From: an uncultured bacterium
GTDB taxonomy: Bacteria > Verrucomicrobiota > Kiritimatiellia > PWTM01
Assembly (NCBI GenBank): GCA_937139365.1
Contig: CAKZPT010000108.1
Span: forward strand, 47,199 to 111,198
Length of the DNA: 64,000 nt
Direction of reading: 5' to 3'
The translations under genes were made by a program, and so were the position numbers. Positions 24,153 to 33,998 of the stretch are shown one piece after another. Position 1 is the stretch's first letter; each line of letters begins with the position of its first letter. Under the pieces are notes generated by a model, which was not told the DNA's origin, searched no databases, and was given only the letters and a program-made list of their open reading frames with translations.

Positions 24153-25328
24153 CTAGGCCCGGAAGGTGACGACGAAGATCAGGATGGCCGCGGCGCACAC
24201 GGCGAATGGCACTGCGAACACGCGGCGCCAGTCGAAACCGTCGGTGGTCTTGAACCGGTCCATCACCGCCCCGGCCAGTTGCGTGCCCAGAAACAGTCCT
24301 ACGCCGGTCGTCGCGGCAAAGATCAAGGATTGCATCGAGCTGCGGATCGCGTCGCTGGCCATCGTGTTGGCCAGCATTTGGCCGGCGATGATGAAGAACA
24401 CGTACGCGAGGCCGTGGAGCGCCTGGGCGGGCACGAGGATGGCGCGGCTGGACGTGGCCACGTACAGCCCATAGAGGGCCGCCCAGCATGCCGCGCCGAG
24501 CACGAGCGTCCATTTGTACCCCAGTTTCTCCACGGCGGGGCCGAGGGCGACGAACGTGGCCGCCGCCTGCACGGCCTGGGCGAACGCCATGATGGCGGGG
24601 ATGCTGCGACTGGCTACGCCGATCCTCTGGAGGTAGGGTGCGGTGCCGAGGAAGTAGAACTGCATCATGCCCGCGACGGCCATCGAAACGATCACGAAGA
24701 CCAGGAACCGCCCCTCCTTGAGCATCGCCATCGCGTCCAGGATCGGCGCGGCGCCCTGGTTGGCCGGCGGCGTGGCGGGCAGGGCCAGGCAGACGGCGGC
24801 CATGGCCACGGAAAGGATCGCTGAGAAATACATGCAGTCCACGCCGCGGTCGCCGGTCTTGAACTTCCAGCGCCAGGCGGTCAGCGCGTAGCCGGCCAGC
24901 GCCCACGCGATCGGGGCCCACATGAAGACGTGGCCAACGTTGATGCCGGATTCCGGGGTGACGTGGGCGAACATCAGCGAGTTCACCAGCGGCAGCGTCG
25001 CGGCGTAGAAAACCGCGTAGCCGAGCATCACCGCCAGCAGGCCGGGGAACGCCTCCTGCCGCGCCGCGACGAACATCAACACCGCCCCCGCAACATGGCA
25101 GGCGGCCAGGATGTGCTCAGTGTTGAGGTACTTGTCGGCGATCTGGCCCGAGATCAGCGGCGCGAAGATGCAGGCCAGCGGAAGCGTGCCGTAGATCCAA
25201 CCGGTCTGTTTGCCGTTGAACTTCAACGGGCCCAGCAGCCGCGCCGCCAGCACCGGCGACCAAGCGCCCCATACCGCGTACTGAAGGCCCATCATCAGGC
25301 TCAACAAGGCGTACAAGCTCCAGTTCAC
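24153..25328 (-). CDS. MFS permease of the nucleoside:H+ symporter type
   Basis: A 391-residue protein with about 12 membrane helices. It resembles NupG/XapB-type nucleoside permeases: LMMGLQYAVWGAWSPVLAARL at the start, GWIYGTLPLACIFAPLISGQIADKY, then VFMWAPIAWALAGYALTAW with an even spread of helices. The start is GTG 25328, supported by AAAGGAG 10-16 nt upstream. It would import nucleosides or a related small solute; related PVC proteins are often near sugar-catabolic genes, so the substrate is open. It ends 100 bp before the Fe-S/propeller cluster and is divergent from panB. Confidence 0.85.
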   Translation of the reverse strand: MNWSLYALLSLMMGLQYAVWGAWSPVLAARLLGPLKFNGKQTGWIYGTLPLACIFAPLISGQIADKYLNTEHILAACHVAGAVLMFVAARQEAFPGLLAVMLGYAVFYAATLPLVNSLMFAHVTPESGINVGHVFMWAPIAWALAGYALTAWRWKFKTGDRGVDCMYFSAILSVAMAAVCLALPATPPANQGAAPILDAMAMLKEGRFLVFVIVSMAVAGMMQFYFLGTAPYLQRIGVASRSIPAIMAFAQAVQAAATFVALGPAVEKLGYKWTLVLGAACWAALYGLYVATSSRAILVPAQALHGLAYVFFIIAGQMLANTMASDAIRSSMQSLIFAATTGVGLFLGTQLAGAVMDRFKTTDGFDWRRVFAVPFAVCAAAILIFVVTFRA

Positions 25329-25586
25329 CGCCGACTCCTTTCGTCCGCGCTGACAACGTTTCGGCGCCGAATTGCAGTGTACGCGGCGACGTCATGGCGG
25401 CCAAGCCCCGCGCGGCCGTCTACTTCCGTCTCGCCGCCTACCTCTCTACCCTGCGCGGCGGCAACTGTAGGGGGCCAACGAAGCCGGCCGGCCGCCGGCG
25501 GGCGCCATGAGACGCCTTGTTGCCCTTCCAGGTGTCGCCAGGCCACCGGGTTCGTCCGGCGGCGGCGGCGTGGTAGACTGGGGCCT

Positions 25587-26393
25587 ATGAACGCTCAACC
25601 CGAGCGTTGGACGGTGGTTCGCATCCGCCAGATGAAAGGGCGCGGGCGGTTGCCCTGTGTGACTGTGACCGATGCCGCAACGGCCCGGTGGGCGGAGGAG
25701 GCGGGGCTGCCGCTGCTGCTGGTCGGCGATTCGCTTGGGATGACGATCCTCGGCTACGAGACCACGCTGCCGGTCACGCTCGAGCAGATGCTTCACCACA
25801 CGGCGGCCGTGGTGCGGGGTCGCCGGGCGGCGCTGGTGGTGGCGGACATGCCCTTCCTGACCTACCAGGCCTCGCCGGCCGAGGCGGTTCGGAACGCGGG
25901 TCGGTTTCTCCAGGAGGCCGGCGCGGACGCCGTCAAAATCGAGGGCGGGCGCGAGCGGGCCCCGACGGCGCGCGCCCTCGTCGAGGCCGGCATCCCGGTG
26001 ATGGGACACATCGGGCTGCTGCCGCAGAGCGTGAAGACGGCCGGCGGGTACCGCGTGCGTGGCCGCACGTCCGCGGAATCCGCCGCGTTGCTGGCCGACG
26101 CCCGGGCGTTGGAGGCCGCCGGCGTCTTCTCCATCGTAATCGAGGGGGTGCCGCCGGCCGTCGCCCGTCGCTTGACCGCGGCGGTGGGCGTTCCCACCAT
26201 CGGCATCGGCGCCGGCCCGCATTGCGACGGCCAGGTGCTGGTGCTGCACGACTTGCTCGGCATGGCGGCCGAACCGCCGCCGAGGTTCGCGCGCCGGTAC
26301 GTGGATTTGCGCGGTCACGCCGTAGACGCCCTGCGCTCGTTCCGGCGCGATGTGGAGGCCGGCCGGTTCCCTGGGCCGGAACACTGGTACTGA
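25587..26393 (+). CDS. panB: 3-methyl-2-oxobutanoate hydroxymethyltransferase
   Basis: A 268-residue PanB, which adds a hydroxymethyl group from methylene-tetrahydrofolate to 2-oxoisovalerate to make ketopantoate, the first committed step to pantothenate and CoA. Conserved metal and substrate residues are visible in [31 protein letters not shown] and [12 protein letters not shown], and in [21 protein letters not shown]. The start ATG 25587 fits the family length; the frame is open far upstream, but into the MFS gene on the other strand. panC follows 16 bp downstream. Confidence 0.96.
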   Translation: MNAQPERWTVVRIRQMKGRGRLPCVTVTDAATARWAEEAGLPLLLVGDSLGMTILGYETTLPVTLEQMLHHTAAVVRGRRAALVVADMPFLTYQASPAEAVRNAGRFLQEAGADAVKIEGGRERAPTARALVEAGIPVMGHIGLLPQSVKTAGGYRVRGRTSAESAALLADARALEAAGVFSIVIEGVPPAVARRLTAAVGVPTIGIGAGPHCDGQVLVLHDLLGMAAEPPPRFARRYVDLRGHAVDALRSFRRDVEAGRFPGPEHWY

Positions 26394-26409
26394 GCTCGGC
26401 CGCTTGGCC

Positions 26410-27258
26410 ATGCGCGTGATCCGTTCCATCGCCGAAATGCAAACGGCCGCCCTCGCGCTGCGGGCCGCCGGCCGCCGGATTGGCGTGGTGCCGACGATGG
26501 GCGCACTCCACGAGGGTCACCTGTCCCTCGTCCGCCTCGCCCGTGCACGGGCGGACATCGTGGTCGTCACCCTCTTCGTCAACCCCACCCAGTTCGGCCC
26601 CAACGAGGACTACCAACGGTATCCGCGGGATTTCGAGGGCGACCGGCGCAGCTGCGAGGAGGCGGGGGCGGACTTCCTCTTCGCGCCCGACGCCACGCAG
26701 ATGTACGCGCTTGACCACAGCGCATGGGTAGAGGAGATGCGCCTGTCGCGCCACCTGTGCGGCGCTTCGCGCCCCGGCCATTTCCGCGGGGTCTGCACCG
26801 TTGTGGCCAAGCTGTTCAACCTCGTCCAGCCGCACGTCGCGGTATTCGGGGAAAAGGACGCCCAGCAGTTGCGCATCGTCCGCCGGATGGTCCGCGACCT
26901 CAATTTTCCCGTCGAGATCGCCGCCGCGCCGATCGTCCGCGAGCCGGACGGCCTCGCGATGAGTTCCCGTAACCGATACCTATCCTCGGAGGAGCGTCGC
27001 CAGGCCGTCGGCCTGCGCCGCGCCCTCGACGAGGCCGAGCGCAGGTTCGCGGCCGGCGAACGCGACGCCGCCGTTCTCAAGGGCGCGATGGCCGAGGTGA
27101 TCGAGACCGTCGCGCCCTCCGCGCGGATTGACTACTTGGAGATCGTGGACGACGAAAGCCTCGAGCCGGTCGAGCACATCGAGCGTCCGGCGCTCGCGGC
27201 GATCGCCCTCTGGCTGGGAACGACCCGCCTCATCGACAACGCCCCCCTGCGCGGCTGA
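26410..27258 (+). CDS. panC: Pantothenate synthetase
   Basis: A 282-residue PanC, which joins pantoate and beta-alanine with ATP. The nucleotide-binding TMGALHEGH (residues 29-37), [46 protein letters not shown] and the KMSKS-equivalent GLAMSSRN are intact. The start [11 protein letters not shown] is the family start; an upstream in-frame start overlaps panB. The final residues fall 11 bp before the convergent dCMP deaminase stop. Confidence 0.96.
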   Translation: MRVIRSIAEMQTAALALRAAGRRIGVVPTMGALHEGHLSLVRLARARADIVVVTLFVNPTQFGPNEDYQRYPRDFEGDRRSCEEAGADFLFAPDATQMYALDHSAWVEEMRLSRHLCGASRPGHFRGVCTVVAKLFNLVQPHVAVFGEKDAQQLRIVRRMVRDLNFPVEIAAAPIVREPDGLAMSSRNRYLSSEERRQAVGLRRALDEAERRFAAGERDAAVLKGAMAEVIETVAPSARIDYLEIVDDESLEPVEHIERPALAAIALWLGTTRLIDNAPLRG

Positions 27259-27269
27259 GCCGCGGCGCC

Positions 27270-27758
27270 TCACCGACGCGGCACGCGGCGGCGGAATCGA
27301 CGGACTCGCACGCCCGCCTCTTTCAGCAGCCGGCGCGCGGCGGCGCTGAAATGGTACTCGTCCTCGTACACGACTTCCCGGATGCCCGCGTTGATGATCA
27401 TTTTACAGCACATGAGGCATGGACAGGTGGTGCAGTACAGCGTGCCGCCACGCACGGAAATGCCGTGATAGGCCGCCTGGACGATCGCGTTTTCCTCCGC
27501 ATGCGCGCAAATGCAATCGCCAAGCCGCTCCCCCGACGGCGCGTCCGACGCGCAGCGTGGACAGCCTCCGTCGAGGCAATTGCGAATCCCGCGCGGGGTC
27601 CCGTTGTAACCAGTGGATACGATCCGGCGGTCGCAGACAATCAACGCCGCCACCTTGCGTCGCCGACAGTTGCTGCGGCGCGCCACGACGTGGGCGATGT
27701 CCACGAAATACTCGTCCCAGCCGGGCCGAGCGGCCGAAGAGGACCGCATTCGATTCAT
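27270..27758 (-). CDS. dCMP/cytidine deaminase-family protein
   Basis: A 162-residue zinc deaminase with the signature H-A-E-E-N-A-I and C-T-T-C-P-C-L-M-C-C-K (PCxxC), plus RKVAALIVCDRRIVSTGYNGTPRG. This matches ComE-type bacterial dCMP deaminases that convert dCMP to dUMP for thymidylate supply. Extra Cys (GGCPRCASD, GDCICAHAE) are typical of the group and bind a second zinc. The start ATG 27758 is chosen near the family start; ATG 27749 is equally possible. The upstream 380 bp hold only repeats. Confidence 0.9.
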   Translation of the reverse strand: MNRMRSSSAARPGWDEYFVDIAHVVARRSNCRRRKVAALIVCDRRIVSTGYNGTPRGIRNCLDGGCPRCASDAPSGERLGDCICAHAEENAIVQAAYHGISVRGGTLYCTTCPCLMCCKMIINAGIREVVYEDEYHFSAAARRLLKEAGVRVRRFRRRVPRR

Positions 27759-27852
27759 GGGCCCCCGAGTCTCCCAAAGACCGTCGAAATCAGTCAACCA
27801 TACCCACTGCCCCATATGCCGACGTTGCTGCTTCGCATGACACATGTCCCCT

Positions 27853-27923
27853 CTTGACAAACCGGGCCCACAAAGTGCCAGGCACTTTTACGCGTTTTGA
27901 TAACTTTGCTTGTGCCTGTCCCC
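27853..27923. repeat. GGGGACAGGCA-type dispersed element, copy C
   Basis: Within the gene-free stretch 27759-28140. It has CTTGACA at 27853-27859, a perfect palindrome AAAGTGCCAGGCACTTT at 27872-27888, and GTGCCTGTCCCC at 27912-27923 (the inverse of GGGGACAGGCAC). The local sequence is A+T-rich compared with flanks. Same family as 948-1084 and 39141-39215. Confidence 0.6.
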
Positions 27924-28033
27924 AATTTCTTCGGTTTGTGTCAATGGAGCATGCAGGAGTGTTGTCGACTTGACTGTGTGACGGGTCCGAGTGCGGCGAG
28001 CAGCCGTGTTGCATCCCAACGCCGACAAAGTTC

Positions 28034-28080
28034 GTCCAATCCTTGGAAGCGCGGGCGGGCCGAAGTTCCAATGATTGGAA
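28034..28080. repeat. Paired TTCCAANNNTTGGAA palindromes
   Basis: Two 15-bp palindromes, 28034-28048 (one mismatch at the first base) and 28066-28080 (perfect), start 32 bp apart with a 17-bp GC-rich spacer. The pair lies 61 bp beyond the 3' end of the PQQ remnant. The same arrangement and spacing occur at 56371-56417 after recA. Confidence 0.7.
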
Positions 28081-28140
28081 GATGCAGGCAACGAGCTCCC
28101 GGTGACCTCGGCACCCCATGACCCCACCAACCTGGAGGAC

Positions 28141-29450
28141 CTACCGCCCGGGTCCCGCAGTCGAACCGATCCGGTAAAGGTGGGTTCGAGCACGGAGAAA
28201 CAACGACCCTTCGGCAAGGGCCCGGAGACGCCAGACACCCATCGCCGAGCCGGTTGGTGGAGACCGGTCGGTAGTGATCGGCATCCTCGATCACGTACGA
28301 GGCCCCCTGCATCGAACAGAATAGGATCCGTCCACCCGCGGTCACCGGCGAGGCCGCGAAGTTGCCGCCGAGCCGGCGACCCCATAGGAGCCTGCCCGTT
28401 TGCGGATCGAAGCAACCCAGGTGCCCCCCGTCCGAAATCATGTACAACCGTCCGCCGACCACAATCGGGGAGGGGATGTGAGGCGCATCGCGTTCCAGCA
28501 TCCATCCCACCGCCGGCGGGCGGCCGGGAGGCGGCGGCCATGATAGCCCCCATGCCGCCGGTCGGCCCGGGCCGGGGCAGATCACCACCACTCCGTCGGC
28601 CACCACCGGCCGGGCCGCAGCCGAATACGCCGGATGCGGCCAGCGCCAGAGTTCCATCCCTGTCGACGGGTCGTGGCCGTACGCGGCCTTCGCCCCCACG
28701 CTGATCAACACCGCCCGCCCGTCTGCGGCGGCCACGATCGGCGTCGAATAGGCCTTCCGCAAGTCGCCCTCGTGAACCGGCCGCCCGTCCGGCCCCAGAT
28801 CGTTCCACTCCGCCGTCCGGTCGGCCCTCCAGCGCGTCCGTCCCGTCGCCGCGTAGAGCGCCGCCAGATATGCACATCGACGCCTTCCATCGAAAGGATC
28901 AGAGGCCCCCGATCAAAACGGGCGACGAGCCGGGGCCGCGATAGTGCCTCCAGGGCAGGTCGTCGCGGCTCCAGATCACGCTGCCGTCGCGGGCATCGAG
29001 ACACGCCGTGCCGTAGCTTCCGAAGTGGACGTACAGCCGGTTGGAGGCGACGACGGGCGACGAGGACGCGTAGCTGTTCATCGCGTTGCCCAGCGGTTCG
29101 GGGGCGTCGCATGTGAAGACCCGCCGCTGCCATACGATCCGGCCGGACGATGAATTGAGGCACAGGGCGAAGAATTTGCGACCGTCCGCGGTCGCGGTCG
29201 TCACCCGCACCCGGCCGCCCGCCACCACCGGCGTCGACCACCCGCGGTGGAGAATCTCGGTCTTCCACACTATCCCGTTGGTTTCGCTCCATCGCGTCGG
29301 AATGGCCGCGTTCGGACCGCCATGACCGTCGCGGGTGGAGCTGCGGAACTTCGGCCAGTCGGCGGCGGCCCTCACGGCGACGAGGACCAGCAGGGGAACG
29401 CAGCGGGCGGCGGAGAATCGCTCAAAACTCCGCCAGGTAGCGGACGTCAT
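28141..29450 (-). pseudogene. Secreted PQQ-like beta-propeller protein, three frameshifts
   Basis: ATG 29450 (29 bp inside the end of pheS) opens a signal peptide (RCVPLLVLVAVRAAA) and the first blades WPKFRSSTRDGHGG, LNSSSGRIVWQRRVF. The reading is then carried over three breaks: near 28903 (after SSPVLIGG), near 28875 (after EGVDV) and near 28225 (after GDGCLASP). The first two look like single missing bases and the last like one extra base. It continues through DPSTGMELWRWPHP and DPQTGRLLWGRRLGGNFAASP and ends LAEGSLFLRARTHLYRIG. No start gives a full protein, so this is a pseudogene of the same family as 17740-19412 and 22566-24052. Confidence 0.8.
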
Positions 29451-30468
29451 TTTCGTAGAGCATCCGGATGTCCGGAACTCCATGCAGGATCATCGCGATG
29501 CGCTCGATGCCCATCCCGAACGCGTAGCCGGTGACCTCCGCAGGGTCGTAGCCGACGGCCCGGAAGACGTTGGGGTGAACCAGGCCCGCGCCCGCGATCT
29601 CGATCCACCCGCTCTGCTTGCAGACGCGGCAGCCCCGCCCGCGGCAGACGTGGCAGGTGAAATCCACTTCCACGCTAGGCTCGGTGAACGGAAAGAAATG
29701 AGGACGGAATCGAACGCGGACGTCGGGCCCCATCAATTGCGCGGCGAAGTACGACAGGTCGCCCTTCAGGTCGGCCAGCGACACGTTCCGGTCCACGTAC
29801 AGCCCTTCGACCTGATGGAAATTGGCGCTGTGCGTCGCGTCGGGCGTGTCGCGCCGGTAGCATCGGCCGGGCGCGACGATCCGGACCGGCGGGCGGTGGG
29901 ACTCCATGTAGCGGACCTGGACGGGCGAGGTGTGGCACCTTAGCAGCCGGCCGTCCTCCAAGTAGAAGGTGTCCTGCGGATCGCGCGAAGGGTGGTCGGG
30001 CGGAGTGTTCAGCGCATCGAAGTTGTTTCGGACCGTCTCGATGTCCGGCCCCTCCGCCACCGTGAATCCGAGCGTGCGGAAGATCTCCACCGTGCGGGCG
30101 ACGATTCGGCTGATCGGATGCCGTCGCCCGAGTCCGCGCCAGTTCCCGGGCAAGGTCCAATCGAATCCGTGCCCTGCCGCGGGACGCGCCGGCCTCAGCG
30201 CCCGCATCCGCTCGTCCGCCGCGGCCGCGACCCGTTCCTTGAATTCGTTGACGGCCCGCCCGTACTCGGGCCGCCGTTCCGGCGGAAGTTCGCGCAACCG
30301 AGCGGTGAGGCGCGCCAGCGTGCCCTTGCGGCCAAGGTGCCGTAGCCGGACGGCCTCGAGCGCCGCCGGATCGGCCGTTTCGGCGATTTCGCGCAGTGCC
30401 GATTCGAGGGCAGCCCGGGGATCGGGCACTCCTCCGGCGTCGTCAGGAGAGGCGGTCGCGGACGTCAC
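29422..30468 (-). CDS. pheS: Phenylalanine--tRNA ligase alpha subunit
   Basis: A 348-residue PheS. The N-terminal coiled-coil (residues 15-90) is followed by the class II catalytic core: DIETVRNNFDALNTPPDHPSRDPQDTFYL, RCYRRDTPDATHSANFHQVEG and GMGIERIAMI. Between motif 2 and 3 it has the zinc-type insert CHVCRGRGCRVCKQSGW, found in several bacterial PheS lineages. It forms an alpha2-beta2 enzyme with PheT, which is not in the window. The start is GTG 30468. The PpiC-like gene lies 28 bp upstream on the same strand. Confidence 0.96.
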   Translation of the reverse strand: MTSATASPDDAGGVPDPRAALESALREIAETADPAALEAVRLRHLGRKGTLARLTARLRELPPERRPEYGRAVNEFKERVAAAADERMRALRPARPAAGHGFDWTLPGNWRGLGRRHPISRIVARTVEIFRTLGFTVAEGPDIETVRNNFDALNTPPDHPSRDPQDTFYLEDGRLLRCHTSPVQVRYMESHRPPVRIVAPGRCYRRDTPDATHSANFHQVEGLYVDRNVSLADLKGDLSYFAAQLMGPDVRVRFRPHFFPFTEPSVEVDFTCHVCRGRGCRVCKQSGWIEIAGAGLVHPNVFRAVGYDPAEVTGYAFGMGIERIAMILHGVPDIRMLYENDVRYLAEF

Positions 30469-30496
30469 GGGTGCAACTGGCGGCCGAGCCGGCCGG

Positions 30497-31291
30497 TCAC
30501 AGGCCCAGGACCTTCCGGCGGGCCTCGACGAACCTCTCCCATTCCTGCCGTTGCTTCGCCTGGAGCAGTTCGGCCCGGATCGGCTCCCGCGCCTGCTCGA
30601 AGGTCATCGGGCCGCTTCTGCGGTGGGTCAGGCGCCGCACCAGCCACACGCTGTCCTGGACCATAAAAATCCGGCTCTCGCCGTCTCTCAACGCGGGCAG
30701 GACCTTCCACACCTCGGGCAAGATGTCGCGCTCGGTGACCCAAAGTTCCTGCTGGGCGCCCACCAACTGGCGGGCGCCCGCGGCCATGAGCGTCTCGGCG
30801 TTAAGGGGGAGGACCCCGGCCGCGGCCCGCAGCGCCGCCACCGCGTTCGTGTTGGTCTCCTCAGCCGCATACACTTCCAGACGGAAGGCGTCGGGCAGCA
30901 CCCAGCGATCCTTGTCCTTTTTGAACGCCGCCTGGATCTCCGCGTCCGTCGGCGGCGGAACCTTTCGGATCACGTCCTGCTGAAGCGCCTGCAGCAGGAT
31001 CTGGTGGCGGCTCTGCATCAACGCCCGCTGGACGTCGAGCCGTTCCGGGAGGCCCCGACGCGCCGCCTCCTGCACCAGCTCCTGCTCGATCACGCCGACC
31101 ACGTAGTTGCGCTGCAGGTCGGGGCTCTGGGCAAGCACGTTGACGGACTGGTTCGCCACGGCGCCCCGCAGCAGCTCGGCCGCGATGGTCTGATCCAGGA
31201 TGTGCATCATCCCGCCCGTCGAGGTTTGCGCCGGCGCCCTCACGACGCCGACCGCCAACGCCGCCGCAATTGCCACGCCTGTCGTTCTCAT
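30497..31291 (-). CDS. Secreted PpiC/SurA-like foldase
   Basis: A 264-residue protein with a signal peptide (TGVAIAAALAVGVVRAPAQ) and the helical N-domain of SurA/PrsA-type chaperones (VNVLAQSPDLQRNYVVGVIEQELVQEAARRG). A parvulin-like middle (LEVYAAEETNTNAVAAL to WLVRRLTHRRSGP) and the closing FEQAREPIRAELLQAKQ follow. The parvulin active-site histidines are not obvious, so chaperone activity is more likely than prolyl isomerase activity. It probably helps fold outer-envelope proteins in the periplasm. Confidence 0.72.
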   Translation of the reverse strand: MRTTGVAIAAALAVGVVRAPAQTSTGGMMHILDQTIAAELLRGAVANQSVNVLAQSPDLQRNYVVGVIEQELVQEAARRGLPERLDVQRALMQSRHQILLQALQQDVIRKVPPPTDAEIQAAFKKDKDRWVLPDAFRLEVYAAEETNTNAVAALRAAAGVLPLNAETLMAAGARQLVGAQQELWVTERDILPEVWKVLPALRDGESRIFMVQDSVWLVRRLTHRRSGPMTFEQAREPIRAELLQAKQRQEWERFVEARRKVLGL

Positions 31292-31345
31292 GGGTCGATC
31301 TCCAATCTAGAATCCGCGGCCCCTGCCGCCGGACAGCGGCCGCAA

Positions 31346-31822
31346 CTATCGCCGCGCCGGACGGGGTTGTCGAGTCCAAGCCGCCGCACCGCCCGGCTCC
31401 TCGCGGCATCGCCGGTACATCCGCTGCCAGCGGCCGGCCGCATCGCGGCGCTCCACGAGCACCTCATCGCCCTTGGTCCACCAGCTCAGGCGGGCGTCGT
31501 CGGAATACCGGACGCCGGAGGCGGACACCACCCGCGGCAGGGTATAGACCTCGCCATCGGGCATCGCCAGCCGGACGAACTCGAGGCTGTCGTCCCCGAG
31601 GGCAAAATACCGGGCCACGATTCGCTCGCCCGTGTCCGTCAGGTAGGTCGCGGCTCCGATCGTGCGCACCTGCTGTACTTCGGGCCCCAGCCGCAGCGCC
31701 GCGTCCTCCGCCGGATGTCGCGCGCGCAGACGGCCGCCCCGCGAGGCCAACAGCGCGATGGACACCCCCGCCCCCGCCACCGAGGCGGCGATCACCGCAC
31801 ACCAGAAGAATTTGCGCGCCAC
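31346..31822 (-). CDS. MliC-like (lysozyme-inhibitor fold) membrane or exported protein
   Basis: A 158-residue protein with one N-terminal hydrophobic segment (FFWCAVIAASVAGAGVSIAL). Its C-terminal domain has the MliC pattern: TYLTDTGERIVARYFALGDDSLEFVRL, then LPRVVSASGVRYSDDARLSWWTKGDEVLVER. The family inhibits C-type lysozyme at the cell surface, using a Ser-x-Ser-G loop like the SASG seen here. There is no lipobox, so it may be membrane-anchored through the N-terminal helix. Inhibition of lysozyme is inferred from the fold only. Confidence 0.72.
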   Translation of the reverse strand: MARKFFWCAVIAASVAGAGVSIALLASRGGRLRARHPAEDAALRLGPEVQQVRTIGAATYLTDTGERIVARYFALGDDSLEFVRLAMPDGEVYTLPRVVSASGVRYSDDARLSWWTKGDEVLVERRDAAGRWQRMYRRCREEPGGAAAWTRQPRPARR

Positions 31823-32097
31823 CCTGCCCTGTCTCCACTGGGCATCTTACGCCTGGGCACCCTCCCTGCAAGGCGCTGTTGCTGCCTGTGCGCAGCCCCG
31901 CCAACCGGGGCTGGCTTCGTCCCACGCCCTGGCTGCACGCTCGTTTCCGCTCCACGATTCGTCCTGTGGTTTTCCGTCCACCACGACCCGCCGTTCGGCC
32001 CGTCCCTTCCCCAAGTACCATGGTTGCCATCAAACCGCAGCCTTTCCCACGGATCCTGCGTTGCTGCGGCGCGGGGTGACCGGTACACTGGCCGGCC

Positions 32098-32967
32098 ATG
32101 AACCGTTCCGCGTGGTACGGACTCTTGCTGATCGCCGTCGCCTCGATCTCTAGCGGTTGTGCGATGGTCCGGTCGGCGGCCACGTCGGCGCTGGCCCCGA
32201 TGGCGGCTGGAATGGCCGGCTCGCTGCAACGCCAGCGCGACCCGGACCTGGTCCGGGAAGGGGCGCCCTCCCTGATCCTTCTTCTCGACGGACTCGCCGC
32301 GGGTTCGGATCGTCCCGACCTCCTCCTCTCGGCCGCCCGCGCCCGGATCGGATACGCCGCCGCCTTTTTCGGCCGCGAGGAGGCAAAGCGCGCCCGCGAG
32401 ATGTACGCGGTCGCCCGCGACCAGGCCTTGGCCGTCCTTCGACGGCGTCCGGGCGTGGCAGCGAGCCTTGAGGGGCCGATCGCCGAATTCGAGGCCACGG
32501 TGAGCCGGCTGGGCCGCCGCGACGTGCCTGCGCTCTACACCGCCGCCATGGCGTGGATGGGCTGGATCTTAAACAGCGGCGGACGGCCCGACGCCCTCGC
32601 CCAGCTCGACCGGCCGCTCGCGATGATGCGCCGTGTGCTCGAGCTGGATCCCGGCCACGACGGCGGCGGGCCCCATCTGTTCTTTGCCATCTACCACGCC
32701 GTGCAGCCCGCCGGTGCCGGCCGCGACCTTGAGGCCTCCCGCCGTCACTTCGAGCGCGCGTTCGAGCTGGCCGGCCCCGACGCCCTCCTTCCGCGGGTCG
32801 CCTACGCGGAATTTCACGCGCGCTACTCCCTGGATCGCTCGGCGTTCGAACGGACCCTTCGGACGGTGATCGAGTCGTCCGACGATCCGCCGGGGCTGGA
32901 GCTGATGAACGCCGTCGCGCGACGCCGAGCTCACGCCCTGTTGCCGATGGCCGAGGAATGGTTCTGA
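32098..32967 (+). CDS. TRAP transporter TatT-component lipoprotein
   Basis: A 289-residue lipoprotein with lipobox SSGC near residue 20. It is all-helical TPR-like with APSLILLLDGLAAGSDRPDLLLSAARARIGYAAAFF, then LRRVLELD-type repeats (RRVLELDPGHDGGGPHLFFA) and LDRSAFERTLRTVIESSDDP, matching TatT (T-component) proteins. Treponemal TatT pairs with a DctP-type receptor and is thought to widen ligand delivery. dctP, dctQ and dctM follow directly, giving a four-part TRAP transporter. Confidence 0.88.
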   Translation: MNRSAWYGLLLIAVASISSGCAMVRSAATSALAPMAAGMAGSLQRQRDPDLVREGAPSLILLLDGLAAGSDRPDLLLSAARARIGYAAAFFGREEAKRAREMYAVARDQALAVLRRRPGVAASLEGPIAEFEATVSRLGRRDVPALYTAAMAWMGWILNSGGRPDALAQLDRPLAMMRRVLELDPGHDGGGPHLFFAIYHAVQPAGAGRDLEASRRHFERAFELAGPDALLPRVAYAEFHARYSLDRSAFERTLRTVIESSDDPPGLELMNAVARRRAHALLPMAEEWF

Positions 32968-32983
32968 GCGAAAGGAAGCCGAC

Positions 32984-33994
32984 ATGTCCCGCCACTTCCG
33001 CCCTTCCCTGGCCGCCGCGGTGGCCGCGCTGGCTTGGTCGTCCGCCGCCGTCGCCGGGCCGGTTACGCTGAAGATCGCCACACTTGCCCCCGAGGGCAGC
33101 GCGTGGATGCGCGCGCTGGAGGGGATCAAGGCGGAGATCGCCGCCGCCACCGCCGGCGAGGTCCGGCTGCGCCTCTACCCGGCCGGCGTGATGGGCGAGG
33201 AGCGCGATGTGCTGGTGAAAATTAAGGCGGGCCAGCTCGACGGCGCCGGGTTCCTCGGCAACGGCATCGCCCGCATCTGCCCCGAGGCCAACGCGTTGAT
33301 GCTGCCGATGACCTTCCGCGATTACGCGGAGGTGGACGCGGCCTTGAAGGAGCTAACCCCCTACCTCGAGGAGCGCAGCCGCGCCAACGGGTACGAGGCC
33401 CTCGGTTGGACCGAGGTCGGCTTCACCCACCTGTTCGGCAACCGGGAGGTGCGCAGCGTCGAGGACCTCCGCCGAGCGAAGCTCTGGTCCCTGCCCAACG
33501 ACCCCATGCTTGCCGAGCTGTTCCAGCAGGCCGGCATCAGCGCCATCCCCGTCCCAGTCGCCGATGTCCTCACCGCCCTGCAGACCGGCCTGCTCGACAC
33601 GGTGTACTCGCCGCCCCTGGCCGCCCTCGCCATGCAGTGGGCCGGACGGGTCAAATACCTCAACGCCCTTCGCCTGGCCTACAGTTTCGGCGGCCTGTTC
33701 ATCGCCCGGTCCTCGTGGGAGCGCCTCCCGACCGCCCACCGCGACCGGCTCCGCGAAATCGCCCGCACCCGGGTCGCCGACCTGACCGCCGAGGTGCGCC
33801 GCGGCAACGAGGAGGCCCTGGACGTCATGGCCCGGAACGGCATGATCCGGGTCGAGTCCGGCCCGGCCGACCTGGCCGCGTTCGAAGAGATCAGCGGCCG
33901 GACCCGCCGCGCCCTTCGGGGCCGCGTGGTCCCGCCCGAGGCCGACGACAAGGTCCTCGAATTTCTAAAGCGCCACCGCGCCGGATCGCCCTGA
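32984..33994 (+). CDS. dctP: TRAP transporter substrate-binding protein
   Basis: A 336-residue DctP-family periplasmic receptor with signal peptide (AVAALAWSSAAVAG) and LKIATLAPEGSAWMRALEGIKAEIAAAT, then the receptor signature WTEVGFTHLFGNREVRSVEDLRRAKLWSLPNDPM. It binds an organic acid or similar solute and hands it to DctQM. The substrate cannot be read from sequence. It lies 16 bp after the TatT gene and 4 bp before dctQ. Confidence 0.93.
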   Translation: MSRHFRPSLAAAVAALAWSSAAVAGPVTLKIATLAPEGSAWMRALEGIKAEIAAATAGEVRLRLYPAGVMGEERDVLVKIKAGQLDGAGFLGNGIARICPEANALMLPMTFRDYAEVDAALKELTPYLEERSRANGYEALGWTEVGFTHLFGNREVRSVEDLRRAKLWSLPNDPMLAELFQQAGISAIPVPVADVLTALQTGLLDTVYSPPLAALAMQWAGRVKYLNALRLAYSFGGLFIARSSWERLPTAHRDRLREIARTRVADLTAEVRRGNEEALDVMARNGMIRVESGPADLAAFEEISGRTRRALRGRVVPPEADDKVLEFLKRHRAGSP

Positions 33995-33998
33995 CCCC

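Noticed and set aside
27853..27882. Sigma-70 promoter (TTGACA) at repeat copy C
   Set aside because: No acceptable -10 box lies 16-18 bp downstream, and no plus-strand gene follows; the TTGACA is part of the repeat.
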